Assembly (NCBI RefSeq): GCF_000631985.1
Contig: NZ_JFYN01000003.1
Coordinates: 62,001-126,000 of the forward strand
Length of the DNA stretch: 64,000 bases
DNA from: Pseudomonas sp. RIT288
GTDB lineage: Bacteria > Pseudomonadota > Gammaproteobacteria > Pseudomonadales > Pseudomonadaceae
Direction: 5' to 3'
Shown here: positions 17,275 through 26,466 of the stretch, piece by piece
Numbering within the stretch: position 1 is the first letter of the stretch
How the letters are laid out: every line of letters starts with the position of its first letter
Translations under genes and position numbers: made by a program
Notes under the pieces: generated by a model
The model's input: only the letters and a program-made list of their open reading frames with translations
What the model was told of the DNA's origin: nothing
Database searches by the model: none

Positions 17275-19989
17275 TTATCCGGGGTATTCCATGACGTCTG
17301 TTTTCCATTTTTCATGGGTCAAATCAATTCGTAAAGATGGAACCTTGACGCCGGGCCGGCCCTTGTAAGTATCGACGATTATGTTTGCACAATTGAAGCA
17401 CGCGGGGAAACCAACGCCCCCCGTCTTGCTCTGCAGGTTCTGAGTAATGATCGTCAGCTTGTCCAGGTTTTCCGCCAGGTTGGGGGTCAATAGCGCGACA
17501 GTGTTCAGTACTCTCACTTCTGCATGGAAGGCTGGAAGCCCGGCTCCTTGGGGAATAAATCCTTCGGAGCTGTTGATATGGTTTCTGGTGAGTTCTCTCG
17601 TCAATGGATGCAATGGAGAGCTTTCATATTCGATCCCTTGCAGGGAAATGGCCGTTTCACTTCCCGCCCGGTAAATTTTTATCGGGTATTTTTCATCGTT
17701 GTAGGCCTTCCTGTAGGCGATTTCCAGTTCAGGGATGAATCGCTCGGCATCAATTTTAAGAATGCCCAGATGACCGGGGTTGTTGGGAAATTTAGTATTG
17801 CGAGGTTTGTAAATGGATACCGATTGATAGGCTTCGACACCTTCGTCAAGCAAGGAAATGTTGAACATATCGGTAATTGTCAGATCGTTCTCGGGAGAGC
17901 CATCCGAGTATTCTGCACCTGCATGGGCGGTCAGCCTGCTTCGCACTCTTTTTGTGAATTTTGCGTCTGGGTACTTTTGCAGGTGCTCGTCTTCTTGCTG
18001 TTTGATGGCGTCCTGTTTGCCTTGTGGCAGGGGCAAAGGGTGCAGGGAGGGGGTCGAAAACATGGACATGGTTCGGTCGCTTATTTTTTGATTCAGCCTG
18101 TCATTCAACCCAAGCTCATCGACAGAACTCACCGGGTTATTGCGCACCATCGCATACAGGTTCGATCCACCCACCGTCCCCGCCGGGTCGGCGCTGGTCC
18201 AGCGCTGCAACCACGGTGCGTAATAACGTCGGCCGTAATAATAAAGTCCAGTGTCGTCCAGTTCCTTGCCCGAATAACGAATCGTCTTGTAGCTGACTTC
18301 CAGCGCCAAACGTGCTGTCAACGAGGCGGTGCCGCCGAACGGATAGTAGTGCTCATGACTGATCAGGGCGGCGTCCTGGTCGAGCTCGATCAGGCTGGAG
18401 TTCTGACTGTCTTCCAGGCAATAGCGCAGTTGATTTTTGCTGATCTGGTCCGGGCGGCCGTTGCGCCAGTGCAGGCAGCGGACATTGCCGATAACTGCCG
18501 GCAACGTGATGACATGCAGCTCCTCACCCGTTTCGCGGGTGCGTATTTCGAGGCCCGGCAGGTAACGCACCTGATGGACATGCGTGGTCGACGCGCCTTG
18601 GGTCTCGTGGTGTTTGTACACCCGGACGCCACCGCTGTAGCGATAACGTTCCTGATCGGGCAGGGCGGATTCGCGTGTGATCAAGGTCACCGAGGCCAGT
18701 TCATCAAGGACGTTCCATTGCAGATTCTGCCCGGGCTGCAAGGCCAACTGGTTGCCATGAGCGTCGAATTGCCGGGTGAAATCCGGCGGTGCGTCGCCTT
18801 CTTTCCAGCGCACGCCACGGTTGCTGTCAGGGTCGATCAACATATGGCGGGTGTAACCGCCGACGGCCCGGGCGTGCACCAGTTTGATCAGGTTGCCACC
18901 CGTATCGTATGTGTAGGTCTGGGTGTAATTGAGGTGGTGGGCGGGATCGCCGGGCAGTGGACGTCCGGGGTTCTCGGCCGCTGGCGGGGTGTCGTGTCCG
19001 GTGGCGCGGATCAGACGATAGAGCGAGTCATGACTGAAGTCGCGTTTGCCGTCGATCAACTGATTGGCGAAGTACACCGCGTTGAAAGTGAGATCCTCAA
19101 GGCTCACGACGTTACCGACCTTGTCGTACTGATATTGCAGGTTTTGCCGCAGGGCCTGACCGGGTACACCGGCCTTGATGCCGTTGAGGCGACCGTCGGC
19201 GGCATCGTAGATCCAGTTGCAAAGCACATCGTTGCCCAGCGTCTGTTCGATCTTCTGGCCTTCGGCGTTGTAGCGGGCTTGTTTGAGGATGTCTTTTTCG
19301 CCGTCGTCGTCGTTGATTTTCAGGGTCACCTGCTGCAGTTGTCCGGCGATGTCATAGCGTGAACGTTGTTGGTGCCCGGCCGCATCCGTCTGGCTCAGCG
19401 CCGTGCCGTTGGCCCCGTAGCGCCAGTGAGTGGTATAGGCCGCGCCATCGAACAGCGTGCGGGTTTCCTCAAGGGGCAAGGCATTGAGGCTGAACGAGCG
19501 GTAGTCCAGTGCGCCGGAGGCATCCGTCTTGCGCAGTAACTGGCCGCGCTGGTTGTGTGCGGCATCCGCATCGGTCAGGCCAAAGGTGATGGTTTCCGTG
19601 TCCGGCCCGTCGTTGAGCTGGATCCCGAGCAAACGCAAGCGATTGTCGTAGCGGTGGCTCCAGCGGTTGCCCCGGCCATCCCAACGCGTTACCACTTCTG
19701 CGGCCAGACCGGGCAGACTCAAGCGCCAGCCGGAGTCCACGCTATCGAGCAGGAGCACTTGTCCGCTCAGGCCATGGATCGTCAGCAAATTGGCTTTTCG
19801 CGCGTTGCCGTACAGGCGTGGATCCCATTGCTCTACCGGTTGGCCGGCGGTGTTGTGAAATTGTCGGGTGATCAACGACTCGACCGGCGCCAAAGCCACC
19901 TCGCGCCAGTAGGCCACCTGCCGAACGGACAGGCCCCGGCCGTCGATCACGTTGACCGATGGAGTCCTGCTGTGCACGGACTGATCCAT
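17275..19989 (-). CDS. TccC-like Rhs toxin (Tc toxin C subunit) with deaminase-type C-terminal tip
   Basis: 904 residues. The start (SRTPSVNVIDGRGLSVRQVAY, ITRQFHNTAGQPVEQWDPRL) matches insecticidal TccC proteins. About 600 residues of YD/Rhs repeats follow, then the Rhs core ending GLYYYGRRYYAPWLQRWTSADP and PVSSVDELGLN near residue 630, where TccC proteins cut themselves. The remaining 275 residues are a variable tip with lower GC. It holds H-A-E (His822, Glu824) and C-x2-C (Cys864, Cys867), the zinc and proton-transfer residues of cytidine-deaminase-fold toxins, most like YwqJ-type. TccC shells normally deliver the tip through TcA/TcB, neither of which is in the window. No immunity gene follows: the next gene is the convergent effector 70 bases away. 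The Rhs/TccC call is firm; deaminase is likely; the substrate is unknown. Confidence 0.85.
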   Translation of the reverse strand: MDQSVHSRTPSVNVIDGRGLSVRQVAYWREVALAPVESLITRQFHNTAGQPVEQWDPRLYGNARKANLLTIHGLSGQVLLLDSVDSGWRLSLPGLAAEVVTRWDGRGNRWSHRYDNRLRLLGIQLNDGPDTETITFGLTDADAAHNQRGQLLRKTDASGALDYRSFSLNALPLEETRTLFDGAAYTTHWRYGANGTALSQTDAAGHQQRSRYDIAGQLQQVTLKINDDDGEKDILKQARYNAEGQKIEQTLGNDVLCNWIYDAADGRLNGIKAGVPGQALRQNLQYQYDKVGNVVSLEDLTFNAVYFANQLIDGKRDFSHDSLYRLIRATGHDTPPAAENPGRPLPGDPAHHLNYTQTYTYDTGGNLIKLVHARAVGGYTRHMLIDPDSNRGVRWKEGDAPPDFTRQFDAHGNQLALQPGQNLQWNVLDELASVTLITRESALPDQERYRYSGGVRVYKHHETQGASTTHVHQVRYLPGLEIRTRETGEELHVITLPAVIGNVRCLHWRNGRPDQISKNQLRYCLEDSQNSSLIELDQDAALISHEHYYPFGGTASLTARLALEVSYKTIRYSGKELDDTGLYYYGRRYYAPWLQRWTSADPAGTVGGSNLYAMVRNNPVSSVDELGLNDRLNQKISDRTMSMFSTPSLHPLPLPQGKQDAIKQQEDEHLQKYPDAKFTKRVRSRLTAHAGAEYSDGSPENDLTITDMFNISLLDEGVEAYQSVSIYKPRNTKFPNNPGHLGILKIDAERFIPELEIAYRKAYNDEKYPIKIYRAGSETAISLQGIEYESSPLHPLTRELTRNHINSSEGFIPQGAGLPAFHAEVRVLNTVALLTPNLAENLDKLTIITQNLQSKTGGVGFPACFNCANIIVDTYKGRPGVKVPSLRIDLTHEKWKTDVMEYPG

Positions 19990-20049
19990 TTTCCCTGTCC
20001 TTGACGCGCGTCAGCGCTGCTAGATACCGATGACGTTAGCAGCGCCTGC

Positions 20050-20080
20050 CCCACCTGTAACCTGTCAACTCTGACAGGTG
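20050..20080. repeat. Inverted repeat upstream of the TccC-like gene
   Basis: CACCTGTAA, then CCTGTCAAC, then CTGACAGGTG. It shares the ACCTGTCA/TGACAGGT half-site with the hairpin at 17220-17262 at the other end of the gene. It lies about 60 bases before the TccC-like start and about 95 before polB, in their divergent promoter region. Confidence 0.55.
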
Positions 20081-20171
20081 CCGCGCCGTGATCCGCGATC
20101 TCCTCCATCCCCACCCAATAGGCGAATGCCGCGTAGAATGCCCCTCTGATTCAATTCCTGAGGTTGCAGCG

Positions 20172-22532
20172 GTGGATTTACAGCAGGGCTTCGTCCTGAC
20201 CCGGCATTGGCGCGATACTCCGGCCGGCACCGAAGTCGAGTTCTGGCTGGCGACCGACGCCGGGCCGCGCCGTGTGCGCCTGGCGCCGCAGACGTCGGTG
20301 GCGTTTATCCCCGCCGCACAACGCGAAGCGGCCGAACGCCTGCTGCATGACGAAAAGAACGTCGAACTGCGCCCGCTGGCCCTGCAGGATTTCGAGCATC
20401 GCCCGGTGCTGGGCCTGTATTGCCAGCAACACGGCCAGTTGATGCGCCTGGAAACCGCGCTCAGCCGCGCCGGGGTCGACGTCTTCGAAGCCGACGTGCG
20501 CCCGCCGGAACGCTACCTCATGGAGCGTTTCATTACCGCACCGGTGCTGTTCGGCGGTAGCGCCGACGCCGATGGCGTGCTGCTCAACGCCCAGCTCAAA
20601 CCTGATCCGAAATACCGACCGAAATTGCGTCTGGTCTCGCTGGACATCGAAACCACTGAAACCGGCGAGCTGTATTCCATCGCCCTTGAAGGCTGCGGCC
20701 AGCGTCAGGTGTACATGCTCGGTACGCCCAACGGTGACGCGAGCATCGTCGACTTCGACCTCGAATACTGCGACTCACGCACGCTGATCCTGAAGAAACT
20801 CAACGACTGGTTCGCCCAGCACGACCCCGACGCAATCATCGGCTGGAACGTCGTCCAGTTCGATCTGCGCATCCTTCACGAACACGCGCGACGCCTCGGT
20901 GTGCCGCTGAAAATCGGCCGTGGCGGCGAAGAGATGCAGTGGCGCGAACACGGCAGTCGCAGCCATTTCTTTGCCTCGGCAGCGGGGCGGTTGATCATCG
21001 ACGGCATCGAATCGTTGCGTTCGGCGACCTGGAGTTTCCCTTCGTTCAGCCTGGAGAACGTCGCGCAGACCCTGCTCGGTGAGGGCAAGGCGATCGACAA
21101 CCCGTACCAGCGCATGGATGAAATCAACCGCATGTTCGCCGAGGACAAACCGGCGCTGGCCAAGTACAACCTCAAGGACTGCGAACTGGTCACGCGGATC
21201 TTCGCCAAGACCGAACTGCTGACCTTTTTGCTCGAGCGCGCCAGTGTCACTGGTTTGCCGGCGGATCGCAGCGGTGGCTCGGTGGCGGCGTTCACCCATT
21301 TGTATATGCCGTTGATGCATCGCCAGGGTTTCGTCGCGCCGAATCTGGGCACCAATCCGCCACAGGCCAGCCCCGGCGGTTTCGTCATGGATTCACAGCC
21401 GGGGCTGTACGAGTCGGTGCTGGTGCTCGATTACAAGAGCCTGTACCCGTCGATCATCCGCACTTTTCTGATCGACCCGGTGGGGCTGATCGAAGGCTTG
21501 CAGCACCCGAACGATGCCGACTCGGTGCCGGGTTTTCGCGGCGCGCGGTTTTCGCGCACCCGGCATTGTCTGCCGTCGATAGTCGCGCGGGTCGCCGAGG
21601 GCCGTGAGACTGCCAAGCGCGAGCACAACGCGCCGCTGTCACAGGCCCTGAAAATCATCATGAACGCCTTTTACGGCGTGCTCGGTTCCAGCGGTTGCCG
21701 GTTCTTCGACACGCGGCTGGCGTCGTCGATCACCCTGCGCGGCCACGAGATCATGCTGCGTACCCGTCAGCTCATCGAAGCGCAGGGCCACGCGGTGATC
21801 TACGGCGACACTGATTCGACCTTCGTCTGGCTGCGCCGGCCGCACGGTCAGGAGGAAGCGGCGCAGATCGGTCAGGCGTTGGTCAAGCACGTCAACGACT
21901 GGTGGCGCGAGCACGTGCGTGAGGAGTACGGCCTGCAAAGCGCCCTCGAACTGCAGTACGAAACCCACTACAAACGCTTTCTGATGCCGACCATTCGCGG
22001 CGCCGAAGAGGGCAGCAAGAAGCGCTACGCCGGACTGGTGAGCCGCGCCGACGGCAGCGAAGAAATGGTCTACAAGGGCCTGGAAACCGTGCGCACCGAC
22101 TGGTCGCTGCTGGCCCGGCAGTTCCAGCAGGAACTCTACGAGCGGATCTTCCAGCGCAAGCCGTATCAGGATTACGTGCGCGACTACGTGCGCAAGACCC
22201 TGGCCGGCGAATTCGATGAGCGACTGGTCTATCGCAAACGCCTGCGCCGCACCCTCGATGACTACGAACGCAACGTGCCGCCGCATGTGCGTGCGGCGCG
22301 CCTGGCCGATGATTACAACGCGCAGCAGGGTCGCCCACGGCAGTACCAGAACGGCGGCTGGATCAGTTACGTGATCACCCTGGCCGGGCCGGAACCGCTG
22401 GAAGTGCGCCGCGCCGCGATCGACTACGACCACTACATCACCCGCCAGCTGCAACCGGTGGCGGATGCGATCCTGCCGTTCGTCGACGACGATTTCTCAA
22501 CCCTGATCGGGGGGCAACTGGGACTGTTTTGA
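20172..22532 (+). CDS. polB: DNA polymerase II
   Basis: 786-residue family B polymerase, SOS-type repair and translesion enzyme in E. coli. The GTG start at 20172 is preferred: GAGG lies eight bases upstream and the protein then begins [24 protein letters not shown], aligning with E. coli PolB. An upstream ATG at 20088 would add 28 unrelated residues. Visible motifs: exonuclease DIETT (Asp158, Glu160), NVVQFDLR, polymerase motif [11 protein letters not shown] (Asp420), motif [16 protein letters not shown] and motif C YGDTDS (Asp546, Asp548). The C-terminus QLGLF fits the sliding-clamp binding motif. The last 36 bases overlap the convergent DUF1810 gene. Confidence 0.97.
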   Translation: MDLQQGFVLTRHWRDTPAGTEVEFWLATDAGPRRVRLAPQTSVAFIPAAQREAAERLLHDEKNVELRPLALQDFEHRPVLGLYCQQHGQLMRLETALSRAGVDVFEADVRPPERYLMERFITAPVLFGGSADADGVLLNAQLKPDPKYRPKLRLVSLDIETTETGELYSIALEGCGQRQVYMLGTPNGDASIVDFDLEYCDSRTLILKKLNDWFAQHDPDAIIGWNVVQFDLRILHEHARRLGVPLKIGRGGEEMQWREHGSRSHFFASAAGRLIIDGIESLRSATWSFPSFSLENVAQTLLGEGKAIDNPYQRMDEINRMFAEDKPALAKYNLKDCELVTRIFAKTELLTFLLERASVTGLPADRSGGSVAAFTHLYMPLMHRQGFVAPNLGTNPPQASPGGFVMDSQPGLYESVLVLDYKSLYPSIIRTFLIDPVGLIEGLQHPNDADSVPGFRGARFSRTRHCLPSIVARVAEGRETAKREHNAPLSQALKIIMNAFYGVLGSSGCRFFDTRLASSITLRGHEIMLRTRQLIEAQGHAVIYGDTDSTFVWLRRPHGQEEAAQIGQALVKHVNDWWREHVREEYGLQSALELQYETHYKRFLMPTIRGAEEGSKKRYAGLVSRADGSEEMVYKGLETVRTDWSLLARQFQQELYERIFQRKPYQDYVRDYVRKTLAGEFDERLVYRKRLRRTLDDYERNVPPHVRAARLADDYNAQQGRPRQYQNGGWISYVITLAGPEPLEVRRAAIDYDHYITRQLQPVADAILPFVDDDFSTLIGGQLGLF

Positions 22533-22967
22533 GTCCAGCAGTTGCAGGGTCCATTCATCGAGGATGCCGTGGAAGTAGCGCTCCAGTGCCTGAGCGAACG
22601 GGCAATCTTCGGCGCTGAACTGCGCAAACAGGGTCATCGAGGAGTGGAATTTCAGGTCATCGGGGTGGCCGAAAATCTCCGCAATTGAGCGCTGGCGGAT
22701 GTTCAGCACCAACTGCGTGCAGGTACGCAGCCGCGCACCGAGCAGGTCGTGGGCCAGATAGGCCCGCGCTTCTTCGGCGGACTGAATGGCGAAACGCCGA
22801 GACATCTCGCTGCCACCCAGCCCGGCGAATTGCGGGAACACAAACCACATCCAGTGGCTGCGTTTACGCCCCTCGTCGAGTTCACGCTGGACCCGTTCGA
22901 ACACCGGATCCTGGGCCTGGACGAAACGCTGCAGATTGAACGGGTCGTACTGATCAGTGCTTCTCAT
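22497..22967 (-). CDS. DUF1810 family protein
   Basis: 156-residue cytosolic protein. The start at 22967 gives [19 protein letters not shown], the usual opening of this family (DPxNLxRFVxAQ). The conserved [11 protein letters not shown] and [13 protein letters not shown] blocks follow. An upstream in-frame start would run into the aldo/keto reductase gene. Function is unknown for the family. It lies just downstream of the aldo/keto reductase on the same strand (28 bases) and its 3' end overlaps polB. Confidence 0.88.
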   Translation of the reverse strand: MRSTDQYDPFNLQRFVQAQDPVFERVQRELDEGRKRSHWMWFVFPQFAGLGGSEMSRRFAIQSAEEARAYLAHDLLGARLRTCTQLVLNIRQRSIAEIFGHPDDLKFHSSMTLFAQFSAEDCPFAQALERYFHGILDEWTLQLLDSKQSQLPPDQG

Positions 22968-22995
22968 GACGAAGCCCTCGCCAACGGTCAGCGAC

Positions 22996-23817
22996 TCAGA
23001 CCATCGCCAGCCGCTGCTTGCGTTGTGGCGCTTTGAATACCTGGTCCAGCGCCGCCAGATCCCCGGCATCCAGTTGCAACTGCGCCGCTTGTGCATTGAG
23101 TTGCACGTGTTCCGGTCGCACAGCCTTGGGAATCGCAATCACACCATCCTGACGCAGAATCCACGCCAGCGAAACCTGTGCCGGGGTCACACCGTGACGA
23201 GCGGCAATCTGCTGCAACTCGGGCTCAGCCAGCATCGCGCCGCCCTGGCCAATCGGACAGTACGCCATCAACGGCATGCGCTGCTGTCGGCACCATGGCA
23301 GCAGATCGAATTCGACGCCGCGCTCTTCGAGGTTGTACAGCACCTGATTGGTCGCACAGGCCGGGTTGGCCAGTTCCTCGAGATCATCGACGTCGAAATT
23401 CGACACGCCCCAACGGCCGATCTTGCCGTCCTCGCGCAGGCGTTCGAAGGCTTCGACGGTTTCTTCCAGCGGAAACTGGCCGCGCCAATGCAGCAGATAG
23501 AGGTCGATGTGATCGGTGTCGAGCCGGCGCAGACTGCGCTCGCAGGCTTGCGGAATGCCTTTGCGGCTGGCGTTGTGCGGATAGACCTTGCTCACCAGAA
23601 ATACCCGGTCGCGCAGACCGGTGATGGCTTCGCCGACCACGCTTTCGGCGCCGCCTTCGGCGTACATTTCCGCTGTATCGATCAGGGTCATGCCCAGTTC
23701 GATGCCTTGGCGCAGCGCGGACACTTCACGCTGATGCGCCGAGCGATCCTCGCCCATGCGCCAGGTGCCCTGGCCAATCACCGGAACCTGCACACCTGCC
23801 AGTTCAAGGGTACGCAT
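22996..23817 (-). CDS. Aldo/keto reductase
   Basis: 273-residue NADPH-dependent oxidoreductase with the (beta/alpha)8 aldo/keto reductase fold. The catalytic tetrad is readable: Asp47 (TLIDTAEMY), Tyr52, Lys77 (FLVSKVYP) and His110 (YLLHWRG). The cofactor region near the C-terminus includes VIAIPKAVRPEHV. Length is typical. It is probably co-transcribed with the DUF1810 gene. The carbonyl substrate cannot be told from the sequence. Confidence 0.93.
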   Translation of the reverse strand: MRTLELAGVQVPVIGQGTWRMGEDRSAHQREVSALRQGIELGMTLIDTAEMYAEGGAESVVGEAITGLRDRVFLVSKVYPHNASRKGIPQACERSLRRLDTDHIDLYLLHWRGQFPLEETVEAFERLREDGKIGRWGVSNFDVDDLEELANPACATNQVLYNLEERGVEFDLLPWCRQQRMPLMAYCPIGQGGAMLAEPELQQIAARHGVTPAQVSLAWILRQDGVIAIPKAVRPEHVQLNAQAAQLQLDAGDLAALDQVFKAPQRKQRLAMV

Positions 23818-23895
23818 TCAAACCTCCTGTGCTGATGGTCGATACCTTAGTGGGCAGCAGGATAGCGCAGGGGTTCCAATGGAGGTCGATGAACC

Positions 23896-24007
23896 TGTGG
23901 CGAGGGAGCTTGCTCCCGCTGGGGCGCGAAGCGGCCCCTGCTCTTCATTCAGTTGAAAAAGCAGGGGCCTGCTGCGCAGGCCAGCGGGAGCAAGCTCCCT
24001 CGCCACG
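23896..24007. repeat. REP pair (GTGGCGAGGGAGCTTGCTCCC family)
   Basis: Inverted arms GTGGCGAGGGAGCTTGCTCC and complement, between the aldo/keto reductase start and the aldose epimerase stop. Same family as 4654-4768 and 52939-53040. Confidence 0.9.
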
Positions 24008-24016
24008 GGCTAAGTG

Positions 24017-25165
24017 TTATTTCGCGGAGAACTTCAACACCACGCTGTGATTGTAAGTCTGCCCCGGATCCAGCCGCGTGCTCGGGAAGTCCGGCTGATT
24101 CGGCGCATCCGGATAGTGCTGGGTCTCCAGGGTAAACGCACCCCAGTGCGGATAGATCTTGCCACCCTTGCCCTTGACCGTGCCATCAAGGAAGTTGCTG
24201 GTATAGAACTGCACACCCGGCTCACTGGTGAACAGCTGCAGATGCCGCCCGGACTGCGGATCGCTGACCTCGGCGGCGACTTTGTTCACATCACCCTTGG
24301 TATCCAGCACCCAGTTGAAATCGAAACCACCCTGTTTCGGTTCGGCGAACTTCAGCTGGGGATGATCGGCCTTGATGTGCGTGCCAATTGCCGTGGGCTT
24401 GGTGAAGTCCATCGGTGTGCCGGCCACTGGCGCCAGTTCGCCGGTCGGGATCAGCTTGCCGGTGACTGGGGTATAGCGGCTGGCGTGCAGGGTCGCGACT
24501 TGTTTCAGCACGTCGCCATTGCCGGCGCCGGCGAGGTTGAAGTAGCTGTGGTTGGTCAGGTTGAGCACGGTCGGTTTGTCGGTGCTGGCCTGGTAGTCGA
24601 TGCGCAGTTCGTTGCTGTCGGTCAGGCGATAGGTCACTTGAGTGGTGAGGTTGCCGGGGAAGCCCATTTCACCGTCCGCCGACAGATAGGTGAGGGTCAC
24701 GCCGACCGAATCCTTGTCTTTGGTTTCCTGCGCTTTCCAGACTTTCTTGTCGAAGCCCTGAGTACCGCCGTGCAACGCATTGGACTTGTCGTTCTGCGGC
24801 ACCTGATAGCGCTTGCCGTCGAGTTCGAACGCGCCGTCCGCGAGTCGATTGCCGAAACGGCCGATGGTCGCACCGAAATAGGCCGTGCCTTTCTGGTAGC
24901 CCTGGACATCGTCGAAACCGAGCACCACGTCAGCGGGTTTGCCGTGTTTGTCCGGTACCAGCAGCGATTGCAGGGTGGCGCCGTAGGTGATGACGGTCGC
25001 CTGCATGCCGTGGCTGTTGCGCAGGATGTATTGCTCGACGGGCGTGCCGTCGTTGGTTTTGCCGAAGGCTTTGTGTTCGGCGCTGAGGCCGGCCGCGTTG
25101 GCGGAGAGGGTGGCGATCATCAGAGACAGTCCGAGGCCGGAGAGCAAGTGACGGGATTGAAGCAT
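24017..25165 (-). CDS. galM: Aldose 1-epimerase (galactose mutarotase), exported
   Basis: 382-residue enzyme interconverting alpha and beta anomers of aldoses such as galactose or glucose. The start at 25165 has GGAAGG nine bases upstream. A signal peptide covers residues 1-25 (LLSGLGLSLMIATLSANA), so it acts in the periplasm, unlike cytosolic GalM of E. coli. Family blocks: GRFGNRLADGAFELDG, the NDKSNALHGGTQGFDKKVW block with a catalytic His, TNHSYFNLAG with the second His, and GVQFYTSNFLDG. The catalytic Glu lies in the late FTLETQHYPDAPNQP block. Function is well supported. Confidence 0.93.
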   Translation of the reverse strand: MLQSRHLLSGLGLSLMIATLSANAAGLSAEHKAFGKTNDGTPVEQYILRNSHGMQATVITYGATLQSLLVPDKHGKPADVVLGFDDVQGYQKGTAYFGATIGRFGNRLADGAFELDGKRYQVPQNDKSNALHGGTQGFDKKVWKAQETKDKDSVGVTLTYLSADGEMGFPGNLTTQVTYRLTDSNELRIDYQASTDKPTVLNLTNHSYFNLAGAGNGDVLKQVATLHASRYTPVTGKLIPTGELAPVAGTPMDFTKPTAIGTHIKADHPQLKFAEPKQGGFDFNWVLDTKGDVNKVAAEVSDPQSGRHLQLFTSEPGVQFYTSNFLDGTVKGKGGKIYPHWGAFTLETQHYPDAPNQPDFPSTRLDPGQTYNHSVVLKFSAK

Positions 25166-25211
25166 GGTTGACCTTCCTTTTTGTTGTTGTTTTGAAAACA
25201 CCACAATTCCC

Positions 25212-25325
25212 TGTAGGAGCTGCCGCAGGCTCGGGCCGCGTTCGGACGATCTTTTGACTTTCGTTTTTTAGAATCAAGATCAAAAGATCGTCCGAACGCG
25301 GCCCGAGCCTGCGGCAGCTCCTACA
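25212..25325. repeat. REP pair, variant with long GGGCCGCGTTCGGACGATC arm
   Basis: Arms begin GTAGGAGCTGCCGCAGGCT like the common family. They continue into CGGGCCGCGTTCGGACGATC in place of GCGATC, and the right arm mirrors this fully. The pair thus has about 40-base complementary arms. It lies just upstream of the epimerase gene. Confidence 0.88.
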
Positions 25326-25537
25326 TGGTACTAGTCAATCTATTTATGCGTGTGGAGAGGATTTATAGCTTATTAATCGTGTATTTCAACAATAAAGACT
25401 GACTAATTAGCTTAGCGCTCTCTCGCCGCCAATCGACTGGGCAAATCCGCCACTGCACTTTTTCGCAATTGCCGGCTCTATCCATGGCCAGGATGCGGCG
25501 ACGCCCGCCGCACAGGAATGTGCCTGTTCGAGAATTC

Positions 25538-26287
25538 ATGCCGAGAGTTTTTCATCAGATCGCCCGATTTGTTCACCGCCCGTGCCTGTTGCTGGCCTGT
25601 CTGTCATCGCTGTTTGTCAGCGGTTGCTCGCATCAGGACGGCAACGGCTTTATCGCTCAGATGCGTGAAGGTCAACCGCAGGAATTCCTGCAGACCAGCG
25701 TCGACCGCATGGCCACGCTGGCGATGCGCGACAACCTCAACAGTCTTTACCGATTGATGGGCAAGCTGTACCTGCGCAACCCGGAAGAACTGCGCAAGTC
25801 GGGTTTCCTCGACATCAACACCGCGGTGAAACAGGTGCGCCTGGCTGTCGAGCAGCAGCAACCATTGCCGGTGCTGGGCGGCCGTAAAGATCTGGCGGCG
25901 CTCAGCTATGCGATGAGTCCGGAGTTTCTCGGGGATCGGGTCGGCGCCTTCATCTATGCCATCGGCAGCATGCTGGTCACCGCCCATGGCAATCGCATCG
26001 AGTTCTACATGACTGATGCAATCAACCCGACCTTCGTCCACAACGCCGCGCGCAACATCGAAAAAGCCACGTGGATTCTGGCCCAGCGGCAGAACAAGGA
26101 AGGCCAGCCGTTGCTGTTCTCCAACGAAATCTCGGAGGAGGGCAGCAACCTGAGTTTCGCCACCGAGTTCGGCAAGATCGTCGCGCGGCTCGATCTGCTG
26201 ACGCAGATGCTCGATGAGCGCTACCGGCGCATTGGCCTGAATTATGCTCAGAGTCTGCTGTTCCTGAATTTCCTTCCCGTGCAATAA
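25538..26287 (+). CDS. Predicted lipoprotein of unknown function
   Basis: 249 residues from the ATG at 25538; an upstream ATG at 25469 would add an arginine-rich stretch. The N-terminus has a hydrophobic segment and a lipobox, LFVSGC, so Cys27 is probably lipidated. The mature part is mostly helical: VDRMATLAMRDNLNSLYRLMGKLYLRNPEELRKSG and related blocks. I recognise similar Pseudomonas proteins only as hypothetical. It is monocistronic and followed by a REP pair. Confidence 0.8.
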   Translation: MPRVFHQIARFVHRPCLLLACLSSLFVSGCSHQDGNGFIAQMREGQPQEFLQTSVDRMATLAMRDNLNSLYRLMGKLYLRNPEELRKSGFLDINTAVKQVRLAVEQQQPLPVLGGRKDLAALSYAMSPEFLGDRVGAFIYAIGSMLVTAHGNRIEFYMTDAINPTFVHNAARNIEKATWILAQRQNKEGQPLLFSNEISEEGSNLSFATEFGKIVARLDLLTQMLDERYRRIGLNYAQSLLFLNFLPVQ

Positions 26288-26301
26288 AGCGCCCGGAGCC
26301 C

Positions 26302-26386
26302 TGTAGGAGCTGCCGCAGGCTGCGATCCTTTGATCTTGATCTTAAAAAACAAAATCAAAAGATCGCAGCCTGCGGCAGCTCCTACA
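26302..26386. repeat. REP pair (GGAGCTGCCGCAGGCTGCGATC family)
   Basis: Near-perfect head-to-head pair: GTAGGAGCTGCCGCAGGCTG at the left and its complement at the right, with a short AT-rich centre. Between the lipoprotein gene and the MFS gene. Confidence 0.92.
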
Positions 26387-26417
26387 GAGGTACGTGTTGT
26401 CACCGTTGGTGGATAAG

Positions 26418-26427
26418 TTGTATACAA
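26418..26427. promoter_or_regulatory. TTGTATACAA palindrome (operator candidate)
   Basis: A perfect 10-base palindrome 40 bases upstream of the MFS start. The TTGT/ACAA half-sites are typical of GntR-family operators. The cognate regulator is not adjacent. Confidence 0.4.
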
Positions 26428-26466
26428 TCGTTCGCAAAATTCGATTCAAAGGGAGCTGCACCTGTC

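Noticed and set aside
17524..19362. 612-codon plus-strand frame antisense to the TccC-like gene, considered as a possible immunity gene
   Set aside because: It mirrors the Rhs gene's codon structure and has no domain; an antisense shadow.
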